Below, in pieces: positions 8,732-16,402 of a stretch of 64,000 bases of DNA (position 1 is its first letter; every line of letters begins with the position of its first letter). The stretch comes from DATBVX01 sp963724625 (lineage in GTDB: Bacteria; Pseudomonadota; Gammaproteobacteria; Steroidobacterales; Steroidobacteraceae): contig CAVRVO010000013.1 in the NCBI GenBank assembly GCA_963724625.1, forward strand, positions 186,001-250,000, read 5' to 3'. The notes below the pieces were generated by a model that was not told the origin of the DNA, did not search any database, and was given only the letters and a program-made list of their open reading frames with translations. The translations under genes were made by a program, and so were the position numbers.

Positions 8732-8926
8732 ATGCCCAAGTTGAAAACACACCGGGCGGCGGCGAAGCGTTTTCGCAAAACGGCGAAAGGCTTCAAGCGC
8801 GGCCAGTCCCACCGACGTCACATCCTCACCAAGAAGCCCAGCAAGCGAAAGCGTCAGCTGCGCACCGGCATGATGGTCCACAAGACCGATGTCGACCGCG
8901 TGAAGCAGATGATGCCGCACAGCTGA
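8732..8926 (+). CDS. rpmI: Large ribosomal subunit protein bL35
   Basis: A 64-residue, strongly basic protein beginning MPKLKTHRAAAKRF and containing HILTKKPSKRKRQLR, diagnostic of bL35. The AGAGGTAAAG ribosome site precedes the ATG. The 108 bp between infC and rpmI have no frame; in E. coli this interval takes part in L20-mediated repression, but I could not confirm the pseudoknot here. Confidence 0.97.
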   Translation: MPKLKTHRAAAKRFRKTAKGFKRGQSHRRHILTKKPSKRKRQLRTGMMVHKTDVDRVKQMMPHS

Positions 8927-8955
8927 GCAGTAACTTTTTTCGAGGAGAGTGAGTC

Positions 8956-9318
8956 ATGGCGCGAGTCAAGCGTGGCGTCGTTGCAGGACGCCGTCACAAG
9001 AAGATTCTCAAGAAGGCAAAGGGCTACTTCAACGCCCGGCGCAAGGTATTCCGTGCCGCCAAGCAGGCGGTCATCAAGGCCGGGCAGTACGCGTACCGCG
9101 ACCGGCGGCAGAAGAAGCGCGAGTTTCGCGCACTGTGGATCGCACGCATCAACGCGGCCGCGCGCGTGTACGGCCTGTCGTACAGCCGCCTGATCAATGG
9201 TCTCGGCAAAGCCGGGATCGAGATCGACCGCAAGATGCTGGCCGATATCGCAGTGAATGATTCAGCAGCGTTCGGCGCCATCGCCGAGAAGGCGAAGGCG
9301 GCTCTGGAAGCGGCCTGA
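8956..9318 (+). CDS. rplT: Large ribosomal subunit protein bL20
   Basis: A 120-residue protein with the bL20 N-terminus MARVKRGVVAGRRHKKILK and conserved LWIARINAAAR and YSRLINGL. bL20 is an early assembly protein bound to 23S rRNA and represses its own operon in E. coli. The stop TGA is immediately followed by the GTG start of pheS. Confidence 0.98.
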   Translation: MARVKRGVVAGRRHKKILKKAKGYFNARRKVFRAAKQAVIKAGQYAYRDRRQKKREFRALWIARINAAARVYGLSYSRLINGLGKAGIEIDRKMLADIAVNDSAAFGAIAEKAKAALEAA

Positions 9319-10341
9319 GTGGCCGACCTGCGCGCCATCGTCGAGACGGTGCTGGGCGAGATTGCCCGGGCTGCCGACCTGCCGGCACTCGAGCAGATCC
9401 GTGTTCGGGTGCTCGGCAAGACGGGTGTGATCACCGAGCAACTCAAGGCGCTCGGCAAACTCCCGGCTGCAGAGCGGCCCGCGCACGGTCAACGCATCAA
9501 CGACGCCAAGCAGGTGCTGGCCGACGCGATTGGCGAGCGTCGGACGCAGCTCGAGTCGGCGCAGATCGCGACGCAATTGGCCGCGGGACGGATCGACGTC
9601 ACGCTTCCTGGCCGTGGGCCGCGCAGCGGCGGCCTGCATCCGGTGACAAAGGCTCGCCTGCGGGCGGAGGCGCTGTTCCGTGCCGCTGGCTTCCGCGTGG
9701 TTGAAGGGCCGGAGGTCGAGGATGACTTCCACAACTTCGACGCGCTCAACTTCCCTTTGAATCATCCGGCACGTGCCATGCAGGACACATTCTTCTTTCC
9801 CGACGGAAAGCTCCTGCGCACGCACACCTCGCCGGTTCAGATCCGCACGCTGCGCGATACACCGCCTCCCTTGCGCGTGATAGCGCCGGGTCGCGTGTAT
9901 CGAAGCGATTCGGATGTGACCCACACGCCGATGTTTCACCAGATCGAGGGACTGATGGTAGATGAGAACGTCAGCCTCGCGAACCTGAAGGCGGCGCTGC
10001 ACGGCTTCATGGAGCAGTTCTTCGAGCGCAAGCTCGGCATTCGTTTTCGCCCTTCCTACTTTCCGTTTACCGAACCTTCTGCGGAAGTCGATATCGAATG
10101 CCTGTTCTGCAGCGGTGCAGGCTGCCGCGTGTGCAAGCAGACCGGCTGGCTCGAGGTGCTCGGCTGTGGTGTCGTGCATCCCAATGTGCTCGAGGCTGCT
10201 GGCGTCGACAGTGAACACTGGACCGGCTACGCGTTCGGCATGGGGATCGAGCGGCTGGCGATGCTCCGCTATGGCGTGAATGACATCCGCCTGTACTTCG
10301 AAAACGACCTGCGCTTCCTGGCGCAGTTCCGCGCAGGCTGA
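9319..10341 (+). CDS. pheS: Phenylalanine--tRNA ligase alpha subunit
   Basis: A 340-residue catalytic subunit of the alpha2-beta2 phenylalanyl-tRNA synthetase. After an N-terminal coiled coil it has the class II core: GGLHPVTKARLRAEALFRAAG, VEGPEVEDDFHNFDALN, the Phe-binding region FHQIEGLMVDENVS and motif 3 GMGIERLAMLRYG. It also has CLFCSGAGCRVC, a cysteine cluster seen in some lineages in place of the shorter loop. Starts at GTG directly after the rplT stop; pheT begins 2 bases after its own stop. Confidence 0.97.
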   Translation: MADLRAIVETVLGEIARAADLPALEQIRVRVLGKTGVITEQLKALGKLPAAERPAHGQRINDAKQVLADAIGERRTQLESAQIATQLAAGRIDVTLPGRGPRSGGLHPVTKARLRAEALFRAAGFRVVEGPEVEDDFHNFDALNFPLNHPARAMQDTFFFPDGKLLRTHTSPVQIRTLRDTPPPLRVIAPGRVYRSDSDVTHTPMFHQIEGLMVDENVSLANLKAALHGFMEQFFERKLGIRFRPSYFPFTEPSAEVDIECLFCSGAGCRVCKQTGWLEVLGCGVVHPNVLEAAGVDSEHWTGYAFGMGIERLAMLRYGVNDIRLYFENDLRFLAQFRAG

Positions 10342-10343
10342 CG

Positions 10344-12725
10344 ATGCAGCTCAGCGAAGCCTGGTTGCGCGAATGGGCGAGTCCCTCATGGGACTCGGCA
10401 GCACTTGCGACTCGTCTCACGATGGCGGGATTCGAAGTGGAAGGGCGCACGAGTGCGGCGCCGCCGTTCTCGGGCGTCGTGGTCGGTGAAATCGTGGAGT
10501 GCGCCCCCCACCCGCAGGCTGACAAGCTGTCAGTCTGCAGCGTGACGACCGATGGCAAGAACCGGATGCAGATTGTCTGTGGCGCGAGTAATGCGCGCGC
10601 CGGTCTGAGATCCGCAGTGGCGACCGTCGGCGCGAAACTTCCCGGTGATGTCACCATCAAGGCCGCACGTCTTCGCGACGTAGAATCGAACGGGATGCTG
10701 TGTAGCGCCCGCGAGCTTGGCCTCGGCGATGAGTCTGAAGGTATTCTCGAATTGCCAGGTGTCACGCCGCTGGGGCGCAACTTGCGGGAAGTGCTTGGCC
10801 TCGATGATCAGATTCTTCAGATCAATGTGACTCCGAACCGTGGGGACGCGATGAGCGTGCGTGGGCTTGCACGCGAAGTCGCCGCGCTGGACGGGAGACG
10901 CCTGGACGCGCCTGCCCGAACGCCGGTAGCCGCCAAGGTCGATGCGCACTTCTCGGTAACCCTGTCGGCACCGGAGGGCTGCGCAAAATTCGTGGGCCGG
11001 GTCATTCGCGGTCTGGATGCCCGCGTGAGTTCTCCCCTGTGGCTTCGGGAGAGACTGCGTCGCTGCGGGCTGCGTGCGATCAACCCGATCGTCGACGTAA
11101 CCAACTATGTGATGCTCGAGCTGGGCACGCCCATGCATGCCTACGATCTGGCATGTCTCGAGGCAGGAATCGATGTGCGGCGTGCTCGAGCGAACGAGAA
11201 GCTCACGCTGCTCGACGGTGCGCAACTGACGTTGCAGGCGGAGGACCTCGTTATAGCCGATGCGGGCGGAGCCGTCGGCCTCGCTGGCGTAATGGGTGGA
11301 AAGCGCAGCGCAGTGAGCGAGGCAACTCGGGAAGTCTTTCTTGAGATTGCTTACTTTGCGCCTCAGGTCATCAGCGCGAGCGCACGTCGCCACGGCCTGA
11401 TCACAGATGCGGCGCAGCGCTTCGAACGCGGCGTTGACTCACGCGCGCAGGAAGAGTCGATGGAGCGAGCAACCGAGCTCCTGCTGCAGATCGCCGGGGG
11501 GCAGGCGGGCCCGACTACCATCGCAATCGACAAGGCCCACGTGCCGAGCGCACCCACGATCAAGTTGCGCAAACGACAGCTCGCGCGCTTGCTGGGCGCC
11601 GATGTCGCAGACAATGAAGTCGCTCGGATTCTCGAGTCGCTGGAGATGCAAGTGCGCGGCACGGCCGATGGTTGGCAGGTGACGCCACCCTCGCATCGCT
11701 TCGACATCGGCATCGAGGCGGACCTCGTTGAGGAAGTCGGGCGCATATTCGGCTACGAGCGTGTTGCTGAAGTTGATGCGCGAATCGCGCAGCGATTTGA
11801 ACCGCTGGCTGAGAATCGCGTAAGCCCGGATCGCCTGCTGACGGCCCTCGTCGATCGTGGCTATTTCGAGGCCATCACTTATAGTTTTGTTGACCCCGCG
11901 TTGCAGAAGCAGTTGTTCCCGGACGCGACGCCACTGATGCTGAGCAACCCGATCGCCGCTGACCTGGCCGCCATGCGAGTTTCGCTATGGCCCGGTCTGA
12001 TCGTCGCGCTGCGCGAGAATCTTCGGCGCCAGCAGGATCGGGTGCGGCTGTTCGAAGCAGGTCGCAAGTTCCTGCCAGGCCCTGGAGGGCTGACGGAAAT
12101 ACCGACGCTCGCGGGCGTTGCGGCTGGTACGGCGCTGCCCGAGCAATGGGGAGAGAAAAAGCGGAGTGTCGATTTCTTCGATATCAAAGCTGACGTCGAA
12201 GCTGTGCTCGAGCTTACGGGTGCAGCAGAGGAATTTTCATTTACACCAGGAGCGCTGGCGTGCCTTCATCCCGGCCGAACGGCGCGGATCTCTCGCCTCA
12301 ATAAACCCGTCGGCTGGATCGGAGAACTGCATCCGGAGTTGGTGCGCACACTCGACTTGACATATGCACCAGTGATGTTTGAACTCGAATGGACAGCAGC
12401 ATGTGAAGGCAAGCTGCCTGTTTTCGAAGAAATTTCGCGCTATCCCTTGATCCGCCGCGATATCGCTATCGTGGTTGACGAAGCGGTCACGCTGGCGGCG
12501 ATCCGTGAACATGTTAGTGTTGGCGCCCGAAGCCTTTTACGCGACCTGCGTGTGTTCGATATCTACCGGGGGGCTGGTGTAGATTCTGGACGAAAAAGTG
12601 TCGCCTTAGGCTTGATTTTACAAGAATCTTCCCGCACGCTTACTGACCAGGACGCGGACCAAATTGTGGCCGCAGTAGTGGACCGGCTGCGGCGTGAGCT
12701 GAACGCCTCAATAAGAGATCAATAA
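10344..12725 (+). CDS. pheT: Phenylalanine--tRNA ligase beta subunit
   Basis: A 793-residue beta subunit, full length. Domains in order: N-terminal OB-type tRNA-binding segment (HPQADKLSVCSV near residue 55), B3/B4 editing domain in the 200-400 region (NPIVDVTNYVMLELGTPMHA), B5 (about 400-475), the catalytic-like core, and the C-terminal ferredoxin-fold anticodon-binding domain (about 700-793, SRYPLIRRDIAIVVDE). It assembles with PheS and hydrolyses mischarged Tyr-tRNA-Phe. ihfA starts 3 bases after its stop, as in E. coli. Confidence 0.97.
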   Translation: MQLSEAWLREWASPSWDSAALATRLTMAGFEVEGRTSAAPPFSGVVVGEIVECAPHPQADKLSVCSVTTDGKNRMQIVCGASNARAGLRSAVATVGAKLPGDVTIKAARLRDVESNGMLCSARELGLGDESEGILELPGVTPLGRNLREVLGLDDQILQINVTPNRGDAMSVRGLAREVAALDGRRLDAPARTPVAAKVDAHFSVTLSAPEGCAKFVGRVIRGLDARVSSPLWLRERLRRCGLRAINPIVDVTNYVMLELGTPMHAYDLACLEAGIDVRRARANEKLTLLDGAQLTLQAEDLVIADAGGAVGLAGVMGGKRSAVSEATREVFLEIAYFAPQVISASARRHGLITDAAQRFERGVDSRAQEESMERATELLLQIAGGQAGPTTIAIDKAHVPSAPTIKLRKRQLARLLGADVADNEVARILESLEMQVRGTADGWQVTPPSHRFDIGIEADLVEEVGRIFGYERVAEVDARIAQRFEPLAENRVSPDRLLTALVDRGYFEAITYSFVDPALQKQLFPDATPLMLSNPIAADLAAMRVSLWPGLIVALRENLRRQQDRVRLFEAGRKFLPGPGGLTEIPTLAGVAAGTALPEQWGEKKRSVDFFDIKADVEAVLELTGAAEEFSFTPGALACLHPGRTARISRLNKPVGWIGELHPELVRTLDLTYAPVMFELEWTAACEGKLPVFEEISRYPLIRRDIAIVVDEAVTLAAIREHVSVGARSLLRDLRVFDIYRGAGVDSGRKSVALGLILQESSRTLTDQDADQIVAAVVDRLRRELNASIRDQ

Positions 12726-12728
12726 AGC

Positions 12729-13028
12729 ATGGCACTCACAAAAGCGGAAATGGCGGAGGCCCTGTTCAATCAGTTGGGGCTGAACAAGCGCGAAGCACGC
12801 GAGCTCGTGGACATGTTTTTCGAAGAAGTGCGCGCAGCGCTGGCAATGGGCGAACAGGTAAAACTCTCTGGGTTCGGCAATTTTGATCTGCGCGACAAGA
12901 ATCAACGCCCCGGCCGCAATCCCAAAACGGGGGAGGAGATCCCGATCAGCGCAAGGCGCGTCGTGACGTTCCGTCCGGGCCAGAAGCTCAAAGCGCGGGT
13001 CGAGGCCTATGCTGGAAGCAAGCAATAA
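12729..13028 (+). CDS. ihfA: Integration host factor subunit alpha
   Basis: A 99-residue DNA-bending protein of the HU/IHF family; with IhfB it forms a sequence-specific heterodimer. The beta-arm signature GRNPKTGEEIPISARRVV is present and the length fits IHF-alpha rather than HU (about 90). Its position after pheT confirms the alpha subunit. Its last 20 bases overlap the next gene. Confidence 0.97.
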   Translation: MALTKAEMAEALFNQLGLNKREARELVDMFFEEVRAALAMGEQVKLSGFGNFDLRDKNQRPGRNPKTGEEIPISARRVVTFRPGQKLKARVEAYAGSKQ

Positions 13029-13365
13029 CGATGAGCTTCCGCCGATCCCCGGCAAACGTTATTTCACGATCGGCGAAGTGAGCGACCTGTGCGGCGTCAA
13101 GCCGCACGTCCTGCGCTATTGGGAACAGGAATTCCCGCAGCTCAAGCCGGTGAAGCGACGGGGTAACCGCCGCTACTACCAGCGTCAGGATGTAATCGTC
13201 ATTCGCCAGATTCGCAGTCTGTTATATGAACAGGGCTTCACGATCGGCGGCGCGCGTAATCGGCTGACGGGCGATGAGGCACGCGAAGATCTCAGCATGA
13301 GCGTACAGATCGTGCGCCAGCTGCGCACCGAGCTCGAAGAAATCCTGCGCATCCTGCGTCGCTGA
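13009..13365 (+). CDS. MerR-family transcriptional regulator
   Basis: A 118-residue MerR regulator beginning with the winged helix motif YFTIGEVSDLCGVKPHVLRY and WEQEFPQLKPVKRRGNRRYY, followed by a dimerisation helix. No effector domain or metal cysteines follow. This small regulator downstream of ihfA is common in gammaproteobacteria and its target is not known. The ATG at 13009 overlaps ihfA by 20 bases, so it is probably translationally coupled. Confidence 0.92.
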   Translation: MLEASNNDELPPIPGKRYFTIGEVSDLCGVKPHVLRYWEQEFPQLKPVKRRGNRRYYQRQDVIVIRQIRSLLYEQGFTIGGARNRLTGDEAREDLSMSVQIVRQLRTELEEILRILRR

Positions 13366-13591
13366 AATATCGCGTCGCGTCGCTTCCGCGCGCGATCTCT
13401 GCAAAAACCTCACATCTGGGATGAACGGGAGTGTGCTTCGCGTTTCGTTCCTGTTCACGCAGTTGGGAACCATTGCAATTGTAATGACGTGAGAGTCGGA
13501 AAAGGGGTGCGGCGGGCAATAATCACAACGCACACCTGCAGCCGGTAAGGAACTTGCCTGATTCATAAAGAACGCCAAACGCAGGCCGCGC

Positions 13592-14037
13592 GACCGCGTC
13601 GATGCGCTGCAGTCCGTGACGGCGCAGGCCGGCAGCATCACACTGCTGTCCTTCCAGTGGGACCAGCCGTTCTTCTCGGTGTCCGGCGGCGCAGGTTCAG
13701 CGAGCGACGTCGATGCATATTTCGTCGATATCTATCGTGTGCCGATCGAGATTTGCACCGACGATCCCGACCAGGTCGTGACGTGGCGGCGATTGCCGCG
13801 CTGATGCTGGACAAACGTCAGCGCGATATCGATGCGCATAAGCAGTTCGCTGGCCCGAGTAAACTCGCGCCACAGGATATCTATAGGGCGTTGCAGTCGA
13901 CGGCGCAGGACATCACTGCGCGTGCCGGGATTAGTTCCGGACCATTCCCGATCGACAACGGGCAAGGCTTTGACTTCGATTCGGGCTTTGGCTTCGTCGA
14001 CGGGATACGCGCGATTCAGCTCATCTCGGGATTCTGA
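13592..14037 (+). pseudogene. Remnant of a subtilisin-like (S8) serine protease
   Basis: Two pieces in different frames. The first (to about 13740) reads ITLLSFQWDQPFFSVSGG and SASDVDAYFVD, like the accessory domain of large secreted S8 proteases. The second, from about 13780, reads VAAIAALMLDK, then APQDIYRALQSTAQDITARA and GFDFDSGFGFVDGIRAI, the helix after the catalytic serine and the family C-terminus. The segment that would carry the catalytic Ser and the rest of the domain is missing and no start is found upstream, so this is a deletion relic. The 224 bp before it (13366-13591) show nothing else. Confidence 0.75.
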
Positions 14038-14053
14038 CCGGCCCCCTGTCTTG

Positions 14054-14089
14054 GAACCCACGGCGCGAACCGCGGTGGGTTCTTTTTTT
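14054..14089 (+). terminator. Rho-independent terminator
   Basis: GAACCCAC (14054-14061) pairs with GTGGGTTC (14075-14082), followed by seven T residues. It lies 17 bp after the S8 remnant's stop and before tRNA-Pro, and probably served the degraded gene or ends read-through from the pheST-ihfA-merR operon. Confidence 0.87.
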
Positions 14090-14144
14090 GCGCCGCGGCC
14101 GCTATCATGCGCGCCGCGGTTCAACGCGACCTTCTTTTCCGGTT

Positions 14145-14221
14145 CGGGGCGTGGCGCAGCCTGGTAGCGCACTTGCATGGGGTGCAAGGGGTCGCGAGTT
14201 CAAATCTCGCCGCCCCGACCA
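14145..14221 (+). tRNA. tRNA-Pro (anticodon GGG)
   Basis: CGGGGCG pairs with CGCCCCG; anticodon stem CTTGC/GCAAG encloses AT-GGG-GT; T-arm GCGAG-TTCAAAT-CTCGC; encoded ACCA. 77 nt. Decayed gene pieces lie on both sides. Confidence 0.97.
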
Positions 14222-14344
14222 ATTTAACCAAAGACTTCGCAAGGTGAAGTCCGCGGCAACGTGACGCTGGCTTGAGTCCGCGCTTCCGGACGGTCACTCA
14301 AGCTTCGCGTCGAATCGAAACTAAAAGATACTCAATCCCCCGCT

Positions 14345-14596
14345 ACCATTTTAGTAAGGCCTCGGCGCGAAGTCATTGCCTCGGGGCAGCTACAGAACGT
14401 AACGCTGAAGAGCAAGATGCCCGTGCTGCTCGCGTATTGGACGGCATGGGTGGACCCTCAGGGAGCGATAAATTTTCGCCGCGACATCTATGATCGCGAC
14501 GCCCAGTGGGCGGCGGGTCTGAATGCCCCGTTCAAGATTCGCGCACGGCCCTTGTTCTCCGATATGGCCAGTGCGGCTACCAATGCCAGCAGGTAA
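14345..14596 (+). pseudogene. C-terminal remnant of a YcbB-type L,D-transpeptidase
   Basis: An open frame without a usable start reads VNVTLKSKMP-like then PVLLAYWTAWVDPQG and NFRRDIYDRDAQ before a TAA stop. This matches the extreme C-terminus of YcbB/LdtD-type L,D-transpeptidases, periplasmic enzymes that make 3-3 peptidoglycan cross-links. The YkuD catalytic domain with its cysteine is absent, so only a tail of roughly 70-80 residues survives. It directly follows tRNA-Pro, so a deletion or exchange at the tRNA may have removed the rest. Confidence 0.7.
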
Positions 14597-14713
14597 CTAA
14601 CGCGGGGCACACGCTGGCGGGATCGCGGTGACAACACGGATACCCGGCGTGGCCAGCAAGAACGGTGCGGCGAGCAACGCCAGCGCGAGTCCGCGCCTGC
14701 TGCTTGCAGTCAT
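14597..14713 (-). CDS. Possible 38-residue signal-peptide-like small ORF
   Basis: On the minus strand an ATG frame reads MTASSRRGLALALLAAPFLL and ends 18 residues later at TAG. It has a good n-region and hydrophobic core but almost no mature part, so it is either a tiny exported/membrane peptide or the 5' stub of a lost secreted protein. Ribosome site is weak (GGGGAA). Its neighbours are decayed genes, which favours a stub. Confidence 0.2.
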   Translation of the reverse strand: MTASSRRGLALALLAAPFLLATPGIRVVTAIPPACAPR

Positions 14714-14800
14714 GGAGGTTCCCCTAGCAGTTGTTATTGGGCGCAGCGATAGGCCGCACCCGAAGGGACGCAAGTGTGTATTGGGGAACCAGCTCGGACA

Positions 14801-14840
14801 CCCCCCATCGATGGGGGGCAGGCTCGTGTGTCGTCACACG
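14801..14840 (+). promoter_or_regulatory. Tandem hairpins in the leader of the chaA-type gene
   Basis: A perfect 18-bp palindrome CCCCCCATCGATGGGGGG (14801-14818) is followed 6 bases later by CGTGTG-TCGT-CACACG (14825-14840), 19 bases before the ChaA start. The position fits a regulatory leader, an operator or an attenuator. No known cation riboswitch consensus is recognised. Confidence 0.45.
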
Positions 14841-14859
14841 GTAATGGCATCATTGGCCA

Positions 14860-15924
14860 ATGAAGTGGCCACTGATCGTACCCTTGGCGGCACTCGGCGC
14901 CCTCGCGATAGCTCTTGTTGCTCCAGCGAATCCCGCGCTACTGCTGCTGTATGGGGTTGCATTGCTCGGCGCAGTCATCAGCGCGGTACATCATGCCGAG
15001 GTCGTTGCACACCGGGTAGGTGAACCTTTCGGAACCCTCATCCTTGCGCTGGCAGTTACGGTCATCGAAGCCGCGCTGATTCTCTCCATGATGCTGGCGG
15101 GCGGGGAGTCGAGCGCCACTATCGCTCGCGACGCCATCTATTCGGCGGTGATGATCATCTGCAACGGTGTCGTCGGCGTGTGCTTGCTGGTCGGGGGCCT
15201 GCGTCACGGCGAGCAGTCTTTTCGAATCGAAGGCACCGGATCGGGGCTGGCCGCACTCGCCGTGCTGAGCTGTTTGGTTCTGGTATCGCCGACGCTCACC
15301 GTTAGCGCGCCAGGAAACTCGTACACGACCTCTCAGCTCGTTTTCGTCGCCATGTCTTCACTTGCCTTGTGGCTGGTTTTCATCTTCATCCAGACCATAA
15401 GGCATCGTGACTATTTTCTCCCCGCCGAATCGTCAAAGAACGAGACGCTTCACGCGGCACCCCCCAGCCTCCGCGAGGCCCGGACAAGCTTCGCATTGCT
15501 GTTGCTCGCTCTCGTCGGAGTAGTGGGTCTCGCGAAAGCGCTGTCGCCGAGCATCGAGCGAGCGGTGGTCGCTGCCGACGCGCCCGTCGCCGTCGTAGGA
15601 GTTCTGATTGCGATGATCGTGCTGTTGCCGGAGTGCGCAGCCGCGCTGCGGGCCGCGCATGCCAACCGATTGCAAGCGAGCCTGAATCTTGCGATCGGCT
15701 CAGCGATGGCCTGCATCGGTCTTACTGTCCCGGTCGTGGTCGGCGCCGCAGTCGCGCTGGATCTGCCCCTGGTGCTCGGCCTCGGGCCAACCGACATCGC
15801 GCTGCTCACCTTGACCTTCATCGTCGGCGCGATCACTTTGGGATCCGGGCGTACTAACATGATGCAGGGCGCGATTCACTTGATAATCTTTGCGGCGTAC
15901 CTGTTTCTCACGCTTGTGCCTTGA
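14860..15924 (+). CDS. chaA: ChaA-type calcium (sodium)/proton antiporter
   Basis: A 354-residue CaCA-superfamily inner-membrane antiporter with about eleven hydrophobic segments. The first alpha repeat reads HHAEVVAHRVGEPFGTLILA followed by TVIEAAL, the acidic-residue motif that binds the cation, and the inverted repeat has LLPECAAALRAAHANRLQAS. E. coli ChaA (366 residues) exchanges Ca2+, Na+ or K+ for H+ and helps at alkaline pH. It stands alone on the plus strand behind two leader hairpins. Calcium versus sodium preference cannot be read from sequence. Confidence 0.9.
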   Translation: MKWPLIVPLAALGALAIALVAPANPALLLLYGVALLGAVISAVHHAEVVAHRVGEPFGTLILALAVTVIEAALILSMMLAGGESSATIARDAIYSAVMIICNGVVGVCLLVGGLRHGEQSFRIEGTGSGLAALAVLSCLVLVSPTLTVSAPGNSYTTSQLVFVAMSSLALWLVFIFIQTIRHRDYFLPAESSKNETLHAAPPSLREARTSFALLLLALVGVVGLAKALSPSIERAVVAADAPVAVVGVLIAMIVLLPECAAALRAAHANRLQASLNLAIGSAMACIGLTVPVVVGAAVALDLPLVLGLGPTDIALLTLTFIVGAITLGSGRTNMMQGAIHLIIFAAYLFLTLVP

Positions 15925-15945
15925 TGCTGCCACGCGCTTTATCCG

Positions 15946-16302
15946 CTATTGGTTGAGTTGGGCATATGCGAAGCGCAGCGGATCTCCGGAGACCCTGAGC
16001 AAGCCATCAAAGGGTTCATCCAGCTCCAATATAAGGAATACGGCGCTGCCAACGCACAGGGCACACAGAAAGAGGACCGTCACGACCGTTGCGTTTCGCT
16101 TAGCCAACAACCCGAAGCTGGTGAACGCGATCGTCAGCCAGAACACCATGACCACAAGAAGTGGCGCCGGGATTGATGCTTTGCCGCCGGCGAACACCAC
16201 CGACTTGGCTCCCAGCAGCTTCTCTGCAATGGCCACCGCACGGGCCTGAAGCGACCGCTGAGTGTCATCGCGGGGGGCATAGTGCGAGGCACTTTTGGGT
16301 GC
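15946..16302 (-). pseudogene. C-terminal fragment of a DUF4239-type membrane protein
   Basis: The frame is open from a TAG at 16303-16305 down to 15946 and reads RDDTQRSLQARAVAIAEKLL, then hydrophobic helices (LLVVMVFWLTIAFTSFGLLA, VVTVLFLCALCVGSAVFLIL) and ELDEPFDGLLRVS. This pattern is the last third of DUF4239 (bestrophin-like) membrane proteins, usually about 250 residues. A GTG at 16236 could start a 96-residue product with two membrane helices, but the upstream in-frame homology and missing N-terminus favour a truncated relic. Confidence 0.6.
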
Positions 16303-16369
16303 CTACATTGTCTTTGGGCAGTGCAGGGTGGCCGACGCGAAGTAACAGCCTCAACCAATCAGCGGCGGG

Positions 16370-16396
16370 AAGCCGCCGGGATCGACCCGGCGGCTT
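16370..16396 (-). terminator. Perfect 11-bp GC-rich hairpin after degP
   Basis: AAGCCGCCGGG pairs perfectly with CCCGGCGGCTT around an ATCGA loop, 6 bases beyond the stop of the minus-strand protease gene. It lacks a T-run, so termination may need Rho or the hairpin may protect the mRNA 3' end. Confidence 0.65.
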
Positions 16397-16402
16397 GTGG
16401 TC

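Noticed and set aside
14222..14859. Phage or IS element after tRNA-Pro
   Set aside because: No integrase, transposase, inverted terminal repeats or copied tRNA end were found; only relics and hairpins are seen.
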